A stretch of 64,000 nucleotides of DNA from Panorpa germanica. Its lineage: Eukaryota > Arthropoda > Insecta > Mecoptera > Panorpidae. A model generated the notes under the pieces. That model was not told the origin of the DNA. It did no database searches and saw only the letters and a program-made list of their open reading frames with translations. The stretch is taken from NCBI GenBank assembly GCA_963678705.1, contig OY783203.1, forward strand, positions 22,426,535-22,490,534. The letters are read 5' to 3'. The first letter of the stretch is position 1. Each line of letters opens with the position of its first letter. Made by a program: the position numbers and the translations under genes. Shown in pieces: positions 10,440-22,620 of the stretch.

Positions 10440-11271
10440 ACACAGAAGCTATGGTTATTAAAGTTAAATTGGGATGATGAGATACTACAAGATCTCAAAG
10501 ATTATTGCTTATCTCTAACAACATCTTTACCTGCTATAAATGACATTTTGATACAACGGAAAGTTCTCATAGATAATTATAAAACTATTTAATTACATCG
10601 CTTTTGTGATTCTTATGCAAAGCCGTGCATTTATTTAAAAAGTATTAAAAGTATGATTATTACTTACTAAATCGAAGATCGCGCCGTTAAAAACTCTAGC
10701 CATATTATATTTAGAGCTATGTGCCACCTTAAACCTTACAAGAATGGTAAAAAATGCAATAAACTTGTTTCCTGTTAACTTATATAAAATAATTTCATGG
10801 ACAGATTCCACAATGGTGTAATCGTGGATTAAACTGTCTCCTAATACCGCAAAAACATTTGTTGCCAACCATGTTACAGATATTTATTCGGACATGACAA
10901 ACAATTACCGTGTTCCTACTCACATATACCAAACAGATTTCATATCCCGAGGTATAATATTAGACTTTCTTTTAAATAATCACTTATGGTGGTCAAGTCC
11001 AGCCTGGTTAAAACAACCGTCCAATAACTGGTCTATAAATAATTTCAATTTATCAGTAATGCCTGAGACAAATGAAATTATTCCAGCCGAACATGTTTCA
11101 ACAAGTCATTTGACTTACTTAAATAATACTTTTTTCATTAAGAGAGCAATACTGGCCTCTAAAACGGATATAACTAGCGAAATCAATCGTATACAGTGTA
11201 TCATATGTTTCAAATGAAGATTTTAATTATTATAATCGAGTCAAACTCAACTATCCATTTAGAACCACATT
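10440..11271 (+). pseudogene. BEL/Pao polyprotein remnant, left part
   Basis: Several frames carry BEL/Pao landmarks in order: WLLKLNWDDEILQDLK near 10455, LHRFCDSYAKP near 10595, a WTDSTMV-like segment near 10800, KTFVANHVTDIY at about 10850, DFISRG and LLNNHLWWSSPAWL at about 10935-11010. That is the RT/RNase H to pre-integrase linker of BEL/Pao. The remnant has frameshifts and stops and is cut by the hAT insertion at 11271. It continues at 16713, but the sequence between the two parts is shorter than in intact BEL elements, so part of the integrase was already lost before the hAT arrived. Confidence 0.85.
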
Positions 11272-11962
11272 CAGTGGCGTAGCTAGGTAACCAAGGGCCC
11301 TGGTGCAAAAAAAAAATCTGGGCCCTCTAACTAAACTGTTTAGGTTTTTCAAGTCAGATATAAATATATATAAATACTTTAAAGGTACAAAGCTACTAGT
11401 TTATCATCAGCTCTTTATCGTGCACTGCATGGCACAGCAAAACTACTTACTACATGTATGTGTATGTGTGTCTTGGGTGAGCTTTAGTGATCGCCTAGGT
11501 GAAGAGTTTAGGAACGCATACTTGGATTTATATTATTGGTATTAATCAATAAAACTAAGTAAATCAAAAGATGTATGCATGTATGTATGTAAAACATTTA
11601 TTGTACATAAAACATTAATAGTATATTACACACCGAGGGAAGAAAGTAGGACATTTCAACCCGCGTGTAAAACTGATTTCCTATCCGAAGGCAAGGGTGG
11701 CAAACACGCGGACTGGAATATCCTACTTTCTTCACTAGCGTGTATACTATTTTGCACCAAATTTGTAACCGAAATTTTAAATTTCTGCCACTGTTTTGCG
11801 GAAAGGTTAGTGCAGGTGTTAAACTATTTCATTTGTTTTCTCATAAGACTAAAGTGGCACTTTCGTCCCGCAAACTGGGGCAGAAATTTAAACTCTTGGT
11901 GCAGATAAGGTGTGGTGAAAAAACAATTTATATACAGATAAGGCTAATTTATCCCTATAGGT

Positions 11963-13079
11963 CAGCGGTTCTCAAACTTTCTACTTAGAGCCCCCCTGCA
12001 GAATCCAGCTGTAAGCCGGGCCCCCCCACATGTAAACGTACTATATATTATAAGGAAGTCGCATTTGACATTATACAGTCAATTTGTTTTTAGTTAAGTT
12101 TTGCACATTCTATGCATACTCTAATGGGGCAATAGGTTTAATCGTAATCAAGCAACAAATTCTATACAAAGAATTACAATTTATTTAATTATTTTAGCTA
12201 CTATAGTACATAATTGTTATTTGTAAGTCAAAGCAATAATAATAAAAAGAGCTTCAGTGTGAAGGATGTGCTTGTTTTTTTTCTGCGCATAGTTTCTTGA
12301 AATGCGGTGTCAGTTCTGATAACGCTATTCTGAATTCCTTGGTCGCATCCAGTCTTGAGCGATATTTACTCTCCATGGCAGCTAGAGCAGAAAACTCAGT
12401 TTCACAAGAATAAGTGGTGGCGAATGGAGTGAGTATTTTCAATGCCCTTTCACTCAAAATTGGGTGTTCCTTTTGTACACCAATCCAGAAGCATGTGAGA
12501 GAAGATTCTTTAAACTTCATTTCAAGTCCAGTGTCACCTTGGAGGTCAATGGGATTTTCTTTTTCCTTCGTGTTGAGGGAGCACTCATCGACTGATGGTT
12601 TGAACGGGTTTTGAATCCATGCCAAACCATCCAAGTTCTCATTAAAATATTTTTGACGAAAAACGAGATTTGAGGATTTCTACGTGTTTAAGAAAGCATT
12701 TCTTTGCATTGGTTGAAATAGTTTTGAGATCCATTTCTTCAATCATAATTTTAAGATTTGAAAATAGCTCCAAATTATCACTTTACAGACCGCCCTCGTA
12801 CAAACTTAGCTTCATTACAAAGCTTTTCACCTTTTCAGTCCATTGCAGCAGGTTTGCATCTTTTTTCTGTATTTTCTGATAAACTAAAAAGTATAAAATG
12901 TTCGGCACTCTTACGACTTTGACTAAAAATTATACACTTGTTGTAATTTTAAAAATAAAAAGTTTGCTTTATTATTTTGTAAGTAAATTTAATTAATTTT
13001 TCAACCAAGCTTTGGGCCCCCCCTGAGCCATCATTGCGCCCCCCTTGGGGGGTCGCGCCCCACACTTTGAGAACCGCTG
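11963..13079 (-). mobile_element. Nested hAT element (ZBED5/FAM200-like), non-autonomous
   Basis: Ends are CAGCGGTTCTCAAACTTT and its inverted copy ...TTTGAGAACCGCTG, with runs of C typical of this hAT group just inside. The 8-bp duplication CTATAGGT is perfect on both sides (11955-11962, 13080-13087). At 1117 bp it keeps only the 3' part of a transposase gene. A sister copy lies at 51766-52700. Confidence 0.95.
12254..12634 (-). pseudogene. hAT transposase C-terminal fragment (ZBED5/FAM200-like)
   Basis: The frame contains LAWIQNPFKPSVDE, then FWIGVQKEHPILSERALK, then FATTYSCETEFSALAAMESK and RLDATKEFRIALS, the C-terminal hAT dimerisation region of the ZBED5/FAM200 group. The start codon here is internal to the ancestral protein. 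The BED finger and catalytic domain are absent, so this is not a functional transposase. Confidence 0.9.
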
Positions 13080-13297
13080 CTATAGGTGATCTCTTTCAGT
13101 TATTATATGAAAGTCAGACCTACCTATTATACTGATGTGTATCCTGACAACAAAATAACAATTTAGTTTATAATCTTTTTCTAGCCTTAGTTTTCGCAAA
13201 AGTATCAATCACTTCGGTTAAATCTAGGCTTGATGCAGCTTTGTTTTCGACTGTTATTAGCGATAAATGTCGGAGTCGAGCTTGCCCATAGTATTCC

Positions 13298-15430
13298 TTA
13301 AATAATTATTTTTAATTTTCTAAATGATTTTTCAGCTTCTGCCGAAGTGACAGGGATTGTATGGAACAATACCATTGCTGTAAATTCTTCTGTTAGGTAG
13401 CATTCTAGAACTCCATATTTTCTCATTATTTCTTTACAGAATTGGTGAATAGTCCATTCCTTAGATAATTCAGGTAGAAGTAGGTGGTAAATATTAAAAA
13501 ATTGAATGTAAAAGTTGGGGCCTATTATATCATAATATTTACTTTGGAATTGGTCACACATTTGTAATAAAGTTGTTTCATCTACATCCAGTAAAAATGT
13601 TGGTGTTAGAAAATTGAATATTTGACTAACTGCACTCATACCACTAAAACGTGCTTTTAATTGACCTATTATTGTGTCTAGTACATTATTGAAAATAGTA
13701 ATTTTAAATATTTTTTCCCTGCTTCGAAATCGGTAATCAGAAACTAATTCATCAAAATGTTTTTTTAATTTTCTTTTGCCTTTTTTCTTTAAAATGGGAA
13801 TCTATACCATATTTTCTTGCAGATTCACTGGCTTTGTACTTGAAGGATTCGAAGTCATTTCTATAAATTTGCATCTTTGCATTTGTCTCCGCTAAAGCTC
13901 TACTTGCCTCGTCCAAATTGATATCGTTTTTTTGTAAAGTTTTAGATGCATAATTAATGTCATTCAATACACGGTGTATGAATTCGCAAAGGAACACGAA
14001 CTCGAAATTTAGCATTTAAGTTTTAATACTTTCTGCTTGACTACGCTCGTCTTTACTGGAACTCTTGAGAACTTTTTCTGATAACGCTTTGATAATATCG
14101 AAAAACGAAGTTTTATTGCAGATATTATATTGACCCTACTAGACCATCTAGTCGTATTTAGTTTTTTTTAGAGTCGTGTCCGATTCGCCAGTGAATTTTG
14201 ACAACAGATCCCAACGTTTGTTGCTATTTCCGAAAAAATTATACAAATCTTGCAACGTTGCGAAAAAAATCTGTAATTCGATACAAGTGCTAACAGCATC
14301 ATTTACCACCAAATTTAAATTATGAGTGGCGCAATGTATGTACTCCGCGTTAGGTTGGATATCCTTAATCTGTTCTTGTACACCATTACTCACACTGGCT
14401 CCATCATAACCTTGACCTACACATTTTTTTAAATCAATATTTTTGTCGATAAAAAATGTAGTCACCTGGTTCACTAAATCTGCTGCACCATGTCTGAATG
14501 CTGCACAAAAACCTAAAAACGTTTCTTTTACTTCTATATCAACTGGCTGCCCATTTTCCGATCTAGTTATTACTGCATACCTCACAACAATGCTTAGCTG
14601 GTCTACCTTCGATATGTCCTGTGTCGTATCCATAATGATCGCGAAAAACGGTGACGCTCTAATTTGTTCTAGCAGATGATTTTCAAGTATGGTTCCCAAG
14701 CACTCAATCATTTCATTTTGAATTGTTGCACTCAGATATCTTGTAGATCCTAGAAACAAAAAAAATATGATTTTAAATAAAAATTAGAATCTAAACAGTT
14801 AATAAAAATAAACAAGAAAATAAATAAAATGAGAACTAAAAAAATACATTTGGGCATATCCAAAACTTGCTGCATTGCTTGCGTGATCATATCGAGCGAG
14901 AAGCTCCACAACGGACAGAAAATTTCCATCACTTAAGCTTTCTCGATGTCCTCTTAAAGCCAATGAACTCTTTGCTAGGGTAAGTATGACATTGAATAAC
15001 CTTTGAAGAACCATTTTCCAAAATAACGCTTCTTTACGAATTTCATTTTCAAGTTCTTTGTCGATGGTATCATTTTTTTCCAAAGTTCATACACAGCACA
15101 TGCTTCCGTATGACCACTTGAGACACTGTGTTCTTTAATTCTTTCTGATAAATGGCTCCAATTCCGATAACGCGTACACCATTTATTATTTCTTTGCGAA
15201 GCAAATAACCAGCAGGGTTGACAGTAGGCAGCATCTAGTATTTTAGAATAACACAGCGAAAAACGATGAACTGGTCCACATTTAGAAGTTGAAAAATAGT
15301 ACAATTTTGAAAAACTCCTGTTGTTCTGATGGGCGTCTTTCGGAAAAGGCCATGATGGCTGTAAAGGTCCCGTATCAAGAATTTGGCGTTTTTTATTATC
15401 ACTTAATATCTTGTTCGTAAAGTTTCCCAA
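13298..15430 (-). pseudogene. hAT transposase (TTF-finger / DUF4371 type), broken
   Basis: Read on the minus strand. 15430-14975 carries a TTF-type zinc finger (CYSKILDAAYCQPCWLF). A shifted frame 15083-14800 has the next conserved block (ALRGHRESL...LLARYD). 14759-14148 carries the first catalytic region (IIMDTTQDISKVDQLSIVVR), GQGYDGASVSNGV, and HCATHNLNLVVND. 14015-13752 and 13639-13298 complete the C-terminus, ending AEAEKSFRKLKIII. AT-rich sequence at about 14760-14850 between blocks could be a former intron. Several stops and frameshifts make it non-functional. Confidence 0.88.
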
Positions 15431-16712
15431 GTCACAAGAAGATTAATCTATCATATTTTCAAAAAACGATGAAGTCGATGGTTCGTCCGCTGTTACCTGT
15501 GCGATGCAGACATCCTCGTCGTTGACAATGACATCGTCATCGGTAGCGGAGTCTTTGACTGCAATAATTACCAAATATTCTTCAGTAGGTTTCTCAACCA
15601 GCACTGCAGTGGTCACATTATTTGAGTCACTATCAAGAGAAATATTTGCACCAAAACTACTTGTTGAAGGCTGACTAAAAAATTTGTCTATTTTCGGTAA
15701 TTATTGTTTACTATTTTCTCTTTCCTGCCGTTGTTTGCGCTTCAATGCAGTTCAGTTTCTTTTTTTTTATCCATAATTTTAAATCTCTAATTTATGCAAA
15801 ATTGTTATTGTTAAAAATAATTAGGATTTACTAATTATAAATCATAAGTCGATATAAGAACTGTTTACGATACAAAGAACTATATATCTCAATGACTGTT
15901 ATATAATGAATGTCGTCTCGCAGTGCCTTGGACCAGCATGTACAAGTGTCTAAATCGTTTACGTTTCTTTGGAGCGGGCTACTTCAAGCAGAGTAGACGA
16001 ATGTGCATTTCAGAGTTGTTTATGTTAAGATTAGACTGAAACCAGAGTACTGCTCCAGAGTTGTACTTAAAGTCTTAGAACGCAATATCGTTAACTTTAT
16101 GTTACAGGGAACAAGATAAATAATGTAATGCTACGGTACTCGACAACCAATGTATATTGATTAAGGTCCAAACACAGTGAGACAGTCCTTTAGCGCACCG
16201 TACTATGTTTTTACTTATGTCACTCTTTCCATCTTTTCGAGATCAAGTATTATGAATTATGATGTTTTAATAGTAGACCAAAGGAAATATACATCTGCCT
16301 TTTCTGTATATTGCGCCCCAAGACTCTAAGTACAATCCTGCAGCTACTTTTGTTTCAGCTTAATCTCAACATCAACAACTCTAGAAGGCGTACCTCTGCC
16401 TGAGAGAATTACGTAATAGTCTTAGACCCTTGCCTGGTCCATGCTTCCCCCCTCCCTCATGTTCAGTGATAAATTTGTACACAAGTGAGTATGAAATACA
16501 CTCTCAATAAAAAAAATTCATTCCTACTTAGAACTTTTGTTATTGTTTATCTTTTTGTTATAAAAGTTTTGTATGCATTGTCGGGAATAACTATTTACTA
16601 AGAGTATTACTTCACGGTGAAACCGTTAAAATATAAATATAAGTTGGAAAAGTCCGAGGCCCCGGTGCACTGCACCGACTGGCCCATACCTAGCTACGCC
16701 AGTTACCACATT

Positions 16713-17100
16713 GTATACAATTCTTACTCATATCGAATCAATATTGAACTCCCGACCAATGTACCCTATGTCATCCAATCCAAATGACCTTATTCCTATT
16801 ACTTTCAGACACTTAGTCATAGGTCGAAAAATCACTACTGTTATGCCTAACCCAGGAGCACCAGTGAACCTCAACAATATGCGAAGATTCCAGTAAATAC
16901 AGCATTATTGGAAACGATGGTATACAGAATATATCCACTTCTGTCAGCAGCACACAAAGTGGAAGACTTCAAGCACCCAGGATCTACAAATCGGATCAGT
17001 TGTCGTAGTACAAGAAGACAATATGCATCCTACTCAATGGATAATGGGACGAATAATACACCGCAGACAAGGACAACACTCCGAGAGTCGCCACCTTGAA
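16713..17100 (+). pseudogene. BEL/Pao integrase C-terminal remnant, right part
   Basis: LYTILTHIESILNSRPMYP and NPNDLIPITFRHLVIGRK are the conserved end of the BEL/Pao integrase core (ILNSRPL..LSSDPND). A frame change at about 16895 leads to HYWKRWYTEYI, then IGSVVVVQEDN and WIMGRIIHR, the C-terminal DUF5641-type region. It resumes the sequence broken at 11271 by the hAT. The next 440 bases (17101-17542) show no gene. Confidence 0.85.
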
Positions 17101-17542
17101 AACTCAAGCTGGAGAGATTAAGCGTGACAGCACGCTCTAGACGTCTCTTCTTGATAAACCCAATTTATTTATCAAAATGAAATTATAACATAACTTAATT
17201 TTATATGTTTTTAAAGACGTGTAAATGTACTTTAGTGAGTGTTGTCTGAACATTTGAGGTGTAAAACTGCTTTATGCAATTGTTTGTGTTACTGCCAATA
17301 ATTTTACTACGAATTTTTGTGCAGCTGTGTCAACAAAGTGTGCTATGGGTTCATCCCTTCTCCTTTTTAATTTTAAATACTAAATATTTTATACAAAATA
17401 CTTCCCTTATTAAGACATCTTTCAACAAGACAACAAGTTTTTTGCAACAGTACAATTTACTATTAAAACATTACATAAAGACAATCATAGATATTAACTA
17501 TTGTTAATTAACTATTATTAAAAGTGTTTAATTGTGTCATTC

Positions 17543-17935
17543 TGTTGGGATTTACGACCCCGATGTGTAATTAGTATGAAATAAATGTGTTCAGCGACGA
17601 ATGGAATTTGAGCAATTTGTACCTAACGAAATGGTGCGAAATGCCACATCTGCCCCAATCATAAAATATGTCAACGGTCCACCCTTTTAAATAATACTTA
17701 TTTGTAATATTCAATAATTATTCTAATATCTTTGTAATCTAATATTCTAATCTTTGTTCTAATATTTAATACTTGTTCTGTAATACGTTTTGTGTTTTGT
17801 GTCTATAGATTGCTCGTGTGATCGAGTATTGTAGAATTGCCAATTTCAAATAAATGTCCATTGGCGTTCATAGTTTATTTGAAGCGTTTTTATTATATTT
17901 TATTACTTTGTGAATATTGAGCTCGCTGTTATCAG
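17543..17935 (+). repeat. Probable 5' LTR of a decayed Gypsy element
   Basis: Starts TGTTGGGATT and shares a long stretch with 22237-22544 plus 24184-24380 (for example ATTTGTACCTAACGAAATGG, and near the 3' end CAATTTCAAATAAATGT and GGCGTTCATAGTTTATTTGA). It contains an AATAAA and is followed by TATCAGAAGTGGGAT, a sequence commonly found at the primer site of insect LTR elements. Boundaries are judged by eye. Confidence 0.65.
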
Positions 17936-18079
17936 AAGTGGGATAAAACCAAAAAGTTTCTATGCTTTAAACGCATTCACGAGTAGTTCTTTTGTTAAGT
18001 TCATTGAAAAATTGTGTAATTGTGTTGTGCAACACCAATCAAATGTGTAGATCAACAAACTCAAATTTTGGAATACATA

Positions 18080-18600
18080 ATAATGTAATATGTTATTAAG
18101 AAAAAAAATTCCAAAATTCCAAAATTTTATTTGGCGGCACGGGGCGGTTTTTGCCAAGGGTAAAAATAGAACTAGAAAGTTGAAATTTTATACATGGGCT
18201 AACTTTGGTACCTAATTTACAAATCGAAAAAAAAATCCCAAATTTTGAAAAAAAAAGTCGGTCAAATAATGAACAAATTGGAAAAAATATATTTTTTTAG
18301 TCAGATTATATGAAAAATTATTTGTTGTTATATGTAAAATAAATATGGAACGAGTTTAATATTTCAATTTAAAAATGGAATTATCATTTGAAATGAAATT
18401 CAATTTACACATAAAAGACAGTCGTCGCTTGCCACGGGGGTAAACTATAGTATTTTATATTTTGTTGAAGGAAATATAATTTTTTTGGTTGGTTTATATT
18501 AAAAATAATTTGTTAGTTGTAAAATTAATGTAGAATGAGTTAAATGTTTCAATTTGGGAATGGAATTTAAATTTAAAAAATTCAATTTACACACGCTGCT
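18080..18600 (+). repeat. Helitron-like repeat copy and partial second copy
   Basis: Matches the family dominating 52900-63800: AATTTTATTTGGCGGCACGG, the Tyr-free A-rich middle, and the 3' hairpin region CGTCGCTTGCCACGGGGGT followed by CTATAGT (a mutated CTAGT) near 18452. A second, shorter and more decayed copy follows to about 18600. Non-coding. Confidence 0.7.
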
Positions 18601-18779
18601 TTTGTTGTTAATTGTTTCTTGTTAATGATCAGTTGAATCAATTACAGGGTTGCTATTATATCACAAAATTATTACAAATTTACAAAATTTTTAACTTTGA
18701 CATTGTATATCGTAAAGGTACAGCTGTGCCCCACGCGACCTTTTTAAATAGAAGTCAAATTATATGTTAAATATATTTA

Positions 18780-19230
18780 GGCGTATTAATTAAAATGGAA
18801 GAGAAGTTGCTCAACTAGTCGATGAAGTTAAAAATGGTACTAATACTGATCTATTGTTAGCTATCAACAACGGTGAGTTATATAGGCGAGTTGAGGCATG
18901 AAAGGTGCCATACCGATGGTATGTTCCCACGACTGAAGCAATAAATAACTTTTTCTGGTTCCTAGATTACGATAATTTGTCGTTAAATGTATTAAACGCT
19001 GCCTACTTTGTAAAATTTGTAAACCGCCGGCTGTACCTAAACAGGACTTTCTACACTCTATCGAAAAAGTCCCTATATCTTTTCATACCATGCACATTAA
19101 TTGTTTGGGCCCTCTGCCAAACCCAATAGGCTCTGAACGTTATATCCTAGTTACTGCGGTTGTGCTTACAAAATACTGAACGGTCTTTGTATTAAATTCG
19201 TTGAAAACTAATTAAACTACTGATAAACTA
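18780..19230 (+). pseudogene. Gypsy integrase remnant
   Basis: The translated blocks read LYRRVEA and YRWYVPTTEA, then a zinc-finger-like CKICKPP, then SIEKVPISFHTMHINCLGPL and SERYILVTAVVLTKY, i.e. the HHCC region followed by the first catalytic block of a Ty3/Gypsy integrase. The aspartate expected in HxDxxGP is asparagine here (HINCLGP), and stops follow. It lies downstream of the LTR at 17543 in the same orientation and probably belongs to that element. 19231-19740 shows no gene. Confidence 0.8.
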
Positions 19231-19805
19231 AAATTATTGATTTGGAATGTCATGTTTAAGTCAGGATTGAGTCGAACCCGAAAACTAGACCGCACATATT
19301 CGGGGCATTGCAAGACATTAGAGGTGCTGCCTGGTGGCATATGTAACATACAATACATAGAAGAGAGTCACTCACGAACGGCGGTTAAGGGGCATCTGCA
19401 ATCATGACCGGAATCTTGGAACTGACTGAAGATGATTGAATATTTGGAGGATGCTGACTGAGGATGGTGAACTATCAAATCTCCGTGTTAGCGATTGAAG
19501 AGTGTCAATTGGTGGCATCAGTAAATGATTTTGTTGTTGTTTTCAGATGCAGTCACTAGAAGCAGTTGTGACAGTCATTGAAATTAAGTCAACTGTGTTG
19601 GTTGAAAAAAGGAATTTTTTATTATTATATTATATTAATTGTGTGCCTTTTGGCGTTACAATCTGCATTCTTAATACATTTCATAGACCTTAAACTTGAA
19701 ATTGAACTTAAACTATTTCACTTAAAACTTAAATACTTTCTGCTTCTTCTTCTCTTGACCCTCTCCCTTCATTTTCTGTAGTCCGATTTCATTCTCACCG
19801 TTTCC

Positions 19806-20036
19806 TCAACTCTTGTCTTCTTTGTCTCCTCTCGACAAACCCTCTATTATATTTTCTCTATAATTCTTCCCTTCTGTCTTTATTTTCACTTCTCCCTCTT
19901 CAATCTCCGTTCCGCACACTCTACACACCCTTTCCTCGCTATTTGCCCAGTATCTGTTTCCTTTCCCCTCGTTTCCCAATCTAAATCTGGCAATCCTTCT
20001 CATGTTTTTTGTGTCTTTTTCTATTAAGTATTCCAT
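19806..20036 (-). pseudogene. Non-LTR ORF2 C-terminal fragment
   Basis: Contains NMRRIARFRLGNEGKGNRYW and VCRVCGTEIE, the conserved C-terminal zinc-like segment of the same non-LTR family as 8860-10045. Only the end of ORF2 is present. Confidence 0.75.
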
Positions 20037-20219
20037 ATTCTCTTAAGTAAAAATAATGCAAACGTTTACGGTAGAAAAGCAAAAGGAAATTGTGATAGCG
20101 AGATGTGAGGGAAAAGAACAGAAGAGAAAGATAATGTCGAGAAAAAGTGCATTGAGGGGTACGGATGTATACATCGAAGAGGATTTAACATACAAAGAGA
20201 GAGAAGTGCAGTGGGAACT

Positions 20220-20430
20220 GAGATAGCGAAATAGCGAGGAAAGGGTGTGTAGAGTGTGCGGAATGGAGATTGAAACATTGGAGCACATTAAGTTTTCATG
20301 TAAGAAAAATGTAATAAGCGAAAAGGATATTGTGCAGTTATTAAAGGGAGGCAGTGAAGGGAAGAGGTGGATGGCGGAAATAGAGAAAAGAAACGAGGAA
20401 AGAGAAGTAACGCCAGAGCAGAAGTGATTT
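20220..20430 (+). pseudogene. Non-LTR ORF2 C-terminal fragment, opposite orientation
   Basis: VCRVCGMEIETLEHIKFSC is the family CxxCG...LEHI motif, followed by VQLLKGGSEGKRWMAEI and a stop at about 20427. It lies close to the minus-strand fragment at 19806-20036, so two ends of the same family meet head to head. Confidence 0.8.
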
Positions 20431-20814
20431 TAATCACAAGTGATGTCTAATAAAACCATGCGAACGCCTAGTTGCCATTCCAAACCATAATGTGAATGGG
20501 GAGGGAATATTTTAAACGCAATGGTCAGACAAAAGAAATAGAGTGATAGACGTAAAAGGCGGGAGAAGTGAAAATAAAGACAGAACGGAAGAAGTATAGA
20601 GAAAATATAATACAGGGTTTGTCGAGTAGGCAAAAAAGAACAGGAAGAAGGGCTAAAAGGATTTGAAGGTCGGTTACAAGAAGGTATTGTGTGAATGAAA
20701 AAATAAGGAACTAGAAAAGGAGAAATTTCGAAAAAAAAAGGGGAATGATGTAGGGGAAAGTAGAGAGAGGGGTAAAAGGGGGAGAGATGAAAGAAGAGAA
20801 ATAACAAAGATGGT

Positions 20815-21870
20815 AAAGATAGGTTTCTGGAACGTGGCGGGTATAAAATGAAAGGATAAAGATTTCTGGAGATACATCACAAGCTGGGATGTGATTGGGA
20901 TGGTGGAAACGTGGCTGGAAAGCAGAGAATGAGAAGGCAAGTTAACTATAAATAAACAGATATATTATATCTCTATGAAATACGATACCTTAGATAAACA
21001 AATAGAGTCAGCAAAGGAATTATCTTTTGACGCCTCTATCATTAAAGTATAAGATCACTTAAAATACCACTTATGTCTAAAGATAAGATATACAGTATAA
21101 ATACTATATGAACCTGGGGGACGAGGACGAGTCTCTAATAGAGCTCTGACGAAGTTACTCGCAACTCTGTTAAAAATTATAATCAATTAAATATTATAAT
21201 CAATATTATAATTGTATTAAAATTAATACAGTTTTTTTGTGTTAAGTACGTTTCCCAAACTTAACTGGCAAACTACCTAAAAACTACAGATTCGTATGCC
21301 AAGGTGCGGTTAGAGAGCATAAGAAAGGGAGAGCAAGAGGTGGAACTATAGCGGGTGTACGAAGGGAGTTAAAAGAGGAAGAGGTTGCAGACAGAAGAGA
21401 AACAGCAGGAAAAAGGACGCTAACGCTGGGAGAAGATATATGGGAGTAGTTACAATATACAGTAAAGGAAAGATAAAAGAAGTAAAAGAAGTAATTAAAG
21501 ATGAAAAACAGGAAAACCTATTAATTGGAGGGGACTTTAATGCTAGAATTGGGGAGTGGGACGAAGAATGGGGAAATTGTAAAAAGGAAGAAAAGCAAAG
21601 GACAAAACAATAAATGCCGAGGGAAAAGAACTAATAGAAAGGCTAGAAGAACAAAGATAAATAGTGTTAAATGGGAACAAGGAAGGAGATGAGTGAGGAG
21701 AATATACCTAAGTGGTAGGCAGAGTGGATACAGTGATCGATTACGTGGTGACAACGTTGAGAGAAAAAAAGAAGGTAGCCAGAATGAAAGTGGAAGAGAG
21801 GGTGATGTCGGATCACCTACCTCTGGTGGTGGATTTGGAGGCGAGGAGAGGAAGTTGAAGGCAGGAATTT
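20815..21870 (+). pseudogene. Non-LTR endonuclease domain, split by a solo LTR
   Basis: Begins KIGFWNVAGIK...DFWRYI and DVIGMVETWLE (20815-20930), is interrupted by the LTR at 20940-21266, and resumes YRFVCQGAVREHKKGRARGG. Downstream come ENLLIGGDFNARIGEWDEEW (catalytic GDFN), VDTVIDYVV and MSDHLPLVVD (catalytic SDH). It is an AP-endonuclease of the non-LTR type and has several stops. The RT that should follow is missing; after about 21870 the sequence is unrelated. Confidence 0.88.
20940..21266. repeat. Solo LTR, Gypsy-type
   Basis: 327 bp with short inverted ends AGTTAA...TTAACT and a 4-bp target duplication GGCA on both sides (20936-20939, 21267-21270). It has a TATA-like GTATAAATAC at about 21094. 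Insertion interrupts the endonuclease coding sequence cleanly. AGT...ACT ends with a 4-bp duplication fit insect Gypsy/errantivirus-type LTRs. No internal region remains, consistent with LTR-LTR recombination. Confidence 0.8.
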
Positions 21871-22620
21871 TGTATAAATGTTACACTACAACGGCAGTCC
21901 CCGAACTGGACCTGGTGTTTTTGCTCAATTAAACTACGACGGTAGTCCCTGATCTGGAGTATGTAATGTAGTTATTGTTGTACACATTTTGTAAAATATG
22001 GTCAAATTATTGAGAATAACCTTTGTTTCTTTCTTTGATAATTGGAACCTCATTAATTCTGTTTTATAAAATTCGAACGAGTTTGAGATATTGATTAACC
22101 GATGCCAATAATTAAATAATAATCATTTAAAAACTTGCGTCCTAATTTTAATACCAAGATAATAGAGGACACTAGTATTTGTATTTTTCAGAAAGCTCAG
22201 AGGAAGAGTATGGACTTAAAACGATAATTTTATAGCTGTCATCCCGGGACGTGATGATTATCAGAATGGCTGTGTTAGCGACGAAAGGAATTTGAGGAAT
22301 TTGTATCTAACGAAATGGTGTGAAATGCCATATCCACCCCATCATAAAATACGTCAACGATCCACCCGAGGAACTTGAAGACTACCTAAGGATGGTTTCT
22401 TAAGCACGAAATCAGTACAGCAAGAGCAGAACCGATTTTGTGATCGACGCAACCATATCGCTTTTAAAAAATGTTTCTAATATTTAATAATTGTTCTATT
22501 ATCTTTGTTCTAATAATCTAATATCTTTGTTCTAATATTCTAATTAGGGCTTCACACGAGACGAGATAAAGCGAGACTTTAAAAAATTTCGTTTCGATCT
22601 CGAAAGTTTAGAAAAAAATA

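Larger units (their letters stand above)
11272..16704 (-). mobile_element. hAT element with decayed TTF-type transposase
   Basis: The left end is CAGTGGCGTAGCTAGG and the right end reads (reverse complement) AACTGGCGTAGCTAGG; an 8-bp duplication ACCACATT flanks it exactly (11264-11271, 16705-16712). It is the fuller relative of the deletion copy at 1-4596. The interior holds a transposase pseudogene on the minus strand and a second, smaller hAT at 11963-13079. The host sequence on both sides is BEL/Pao polyprotein. About 15470-16650 is non-coding subterminal sequence. Confidence 0.93.

Noticed and set aside
20430-20940. Minus-strand Phe/Ser-rich frames
   Set aside because: Antisense of purine-rich non-LTR sequence lying before and in the endonuclease.
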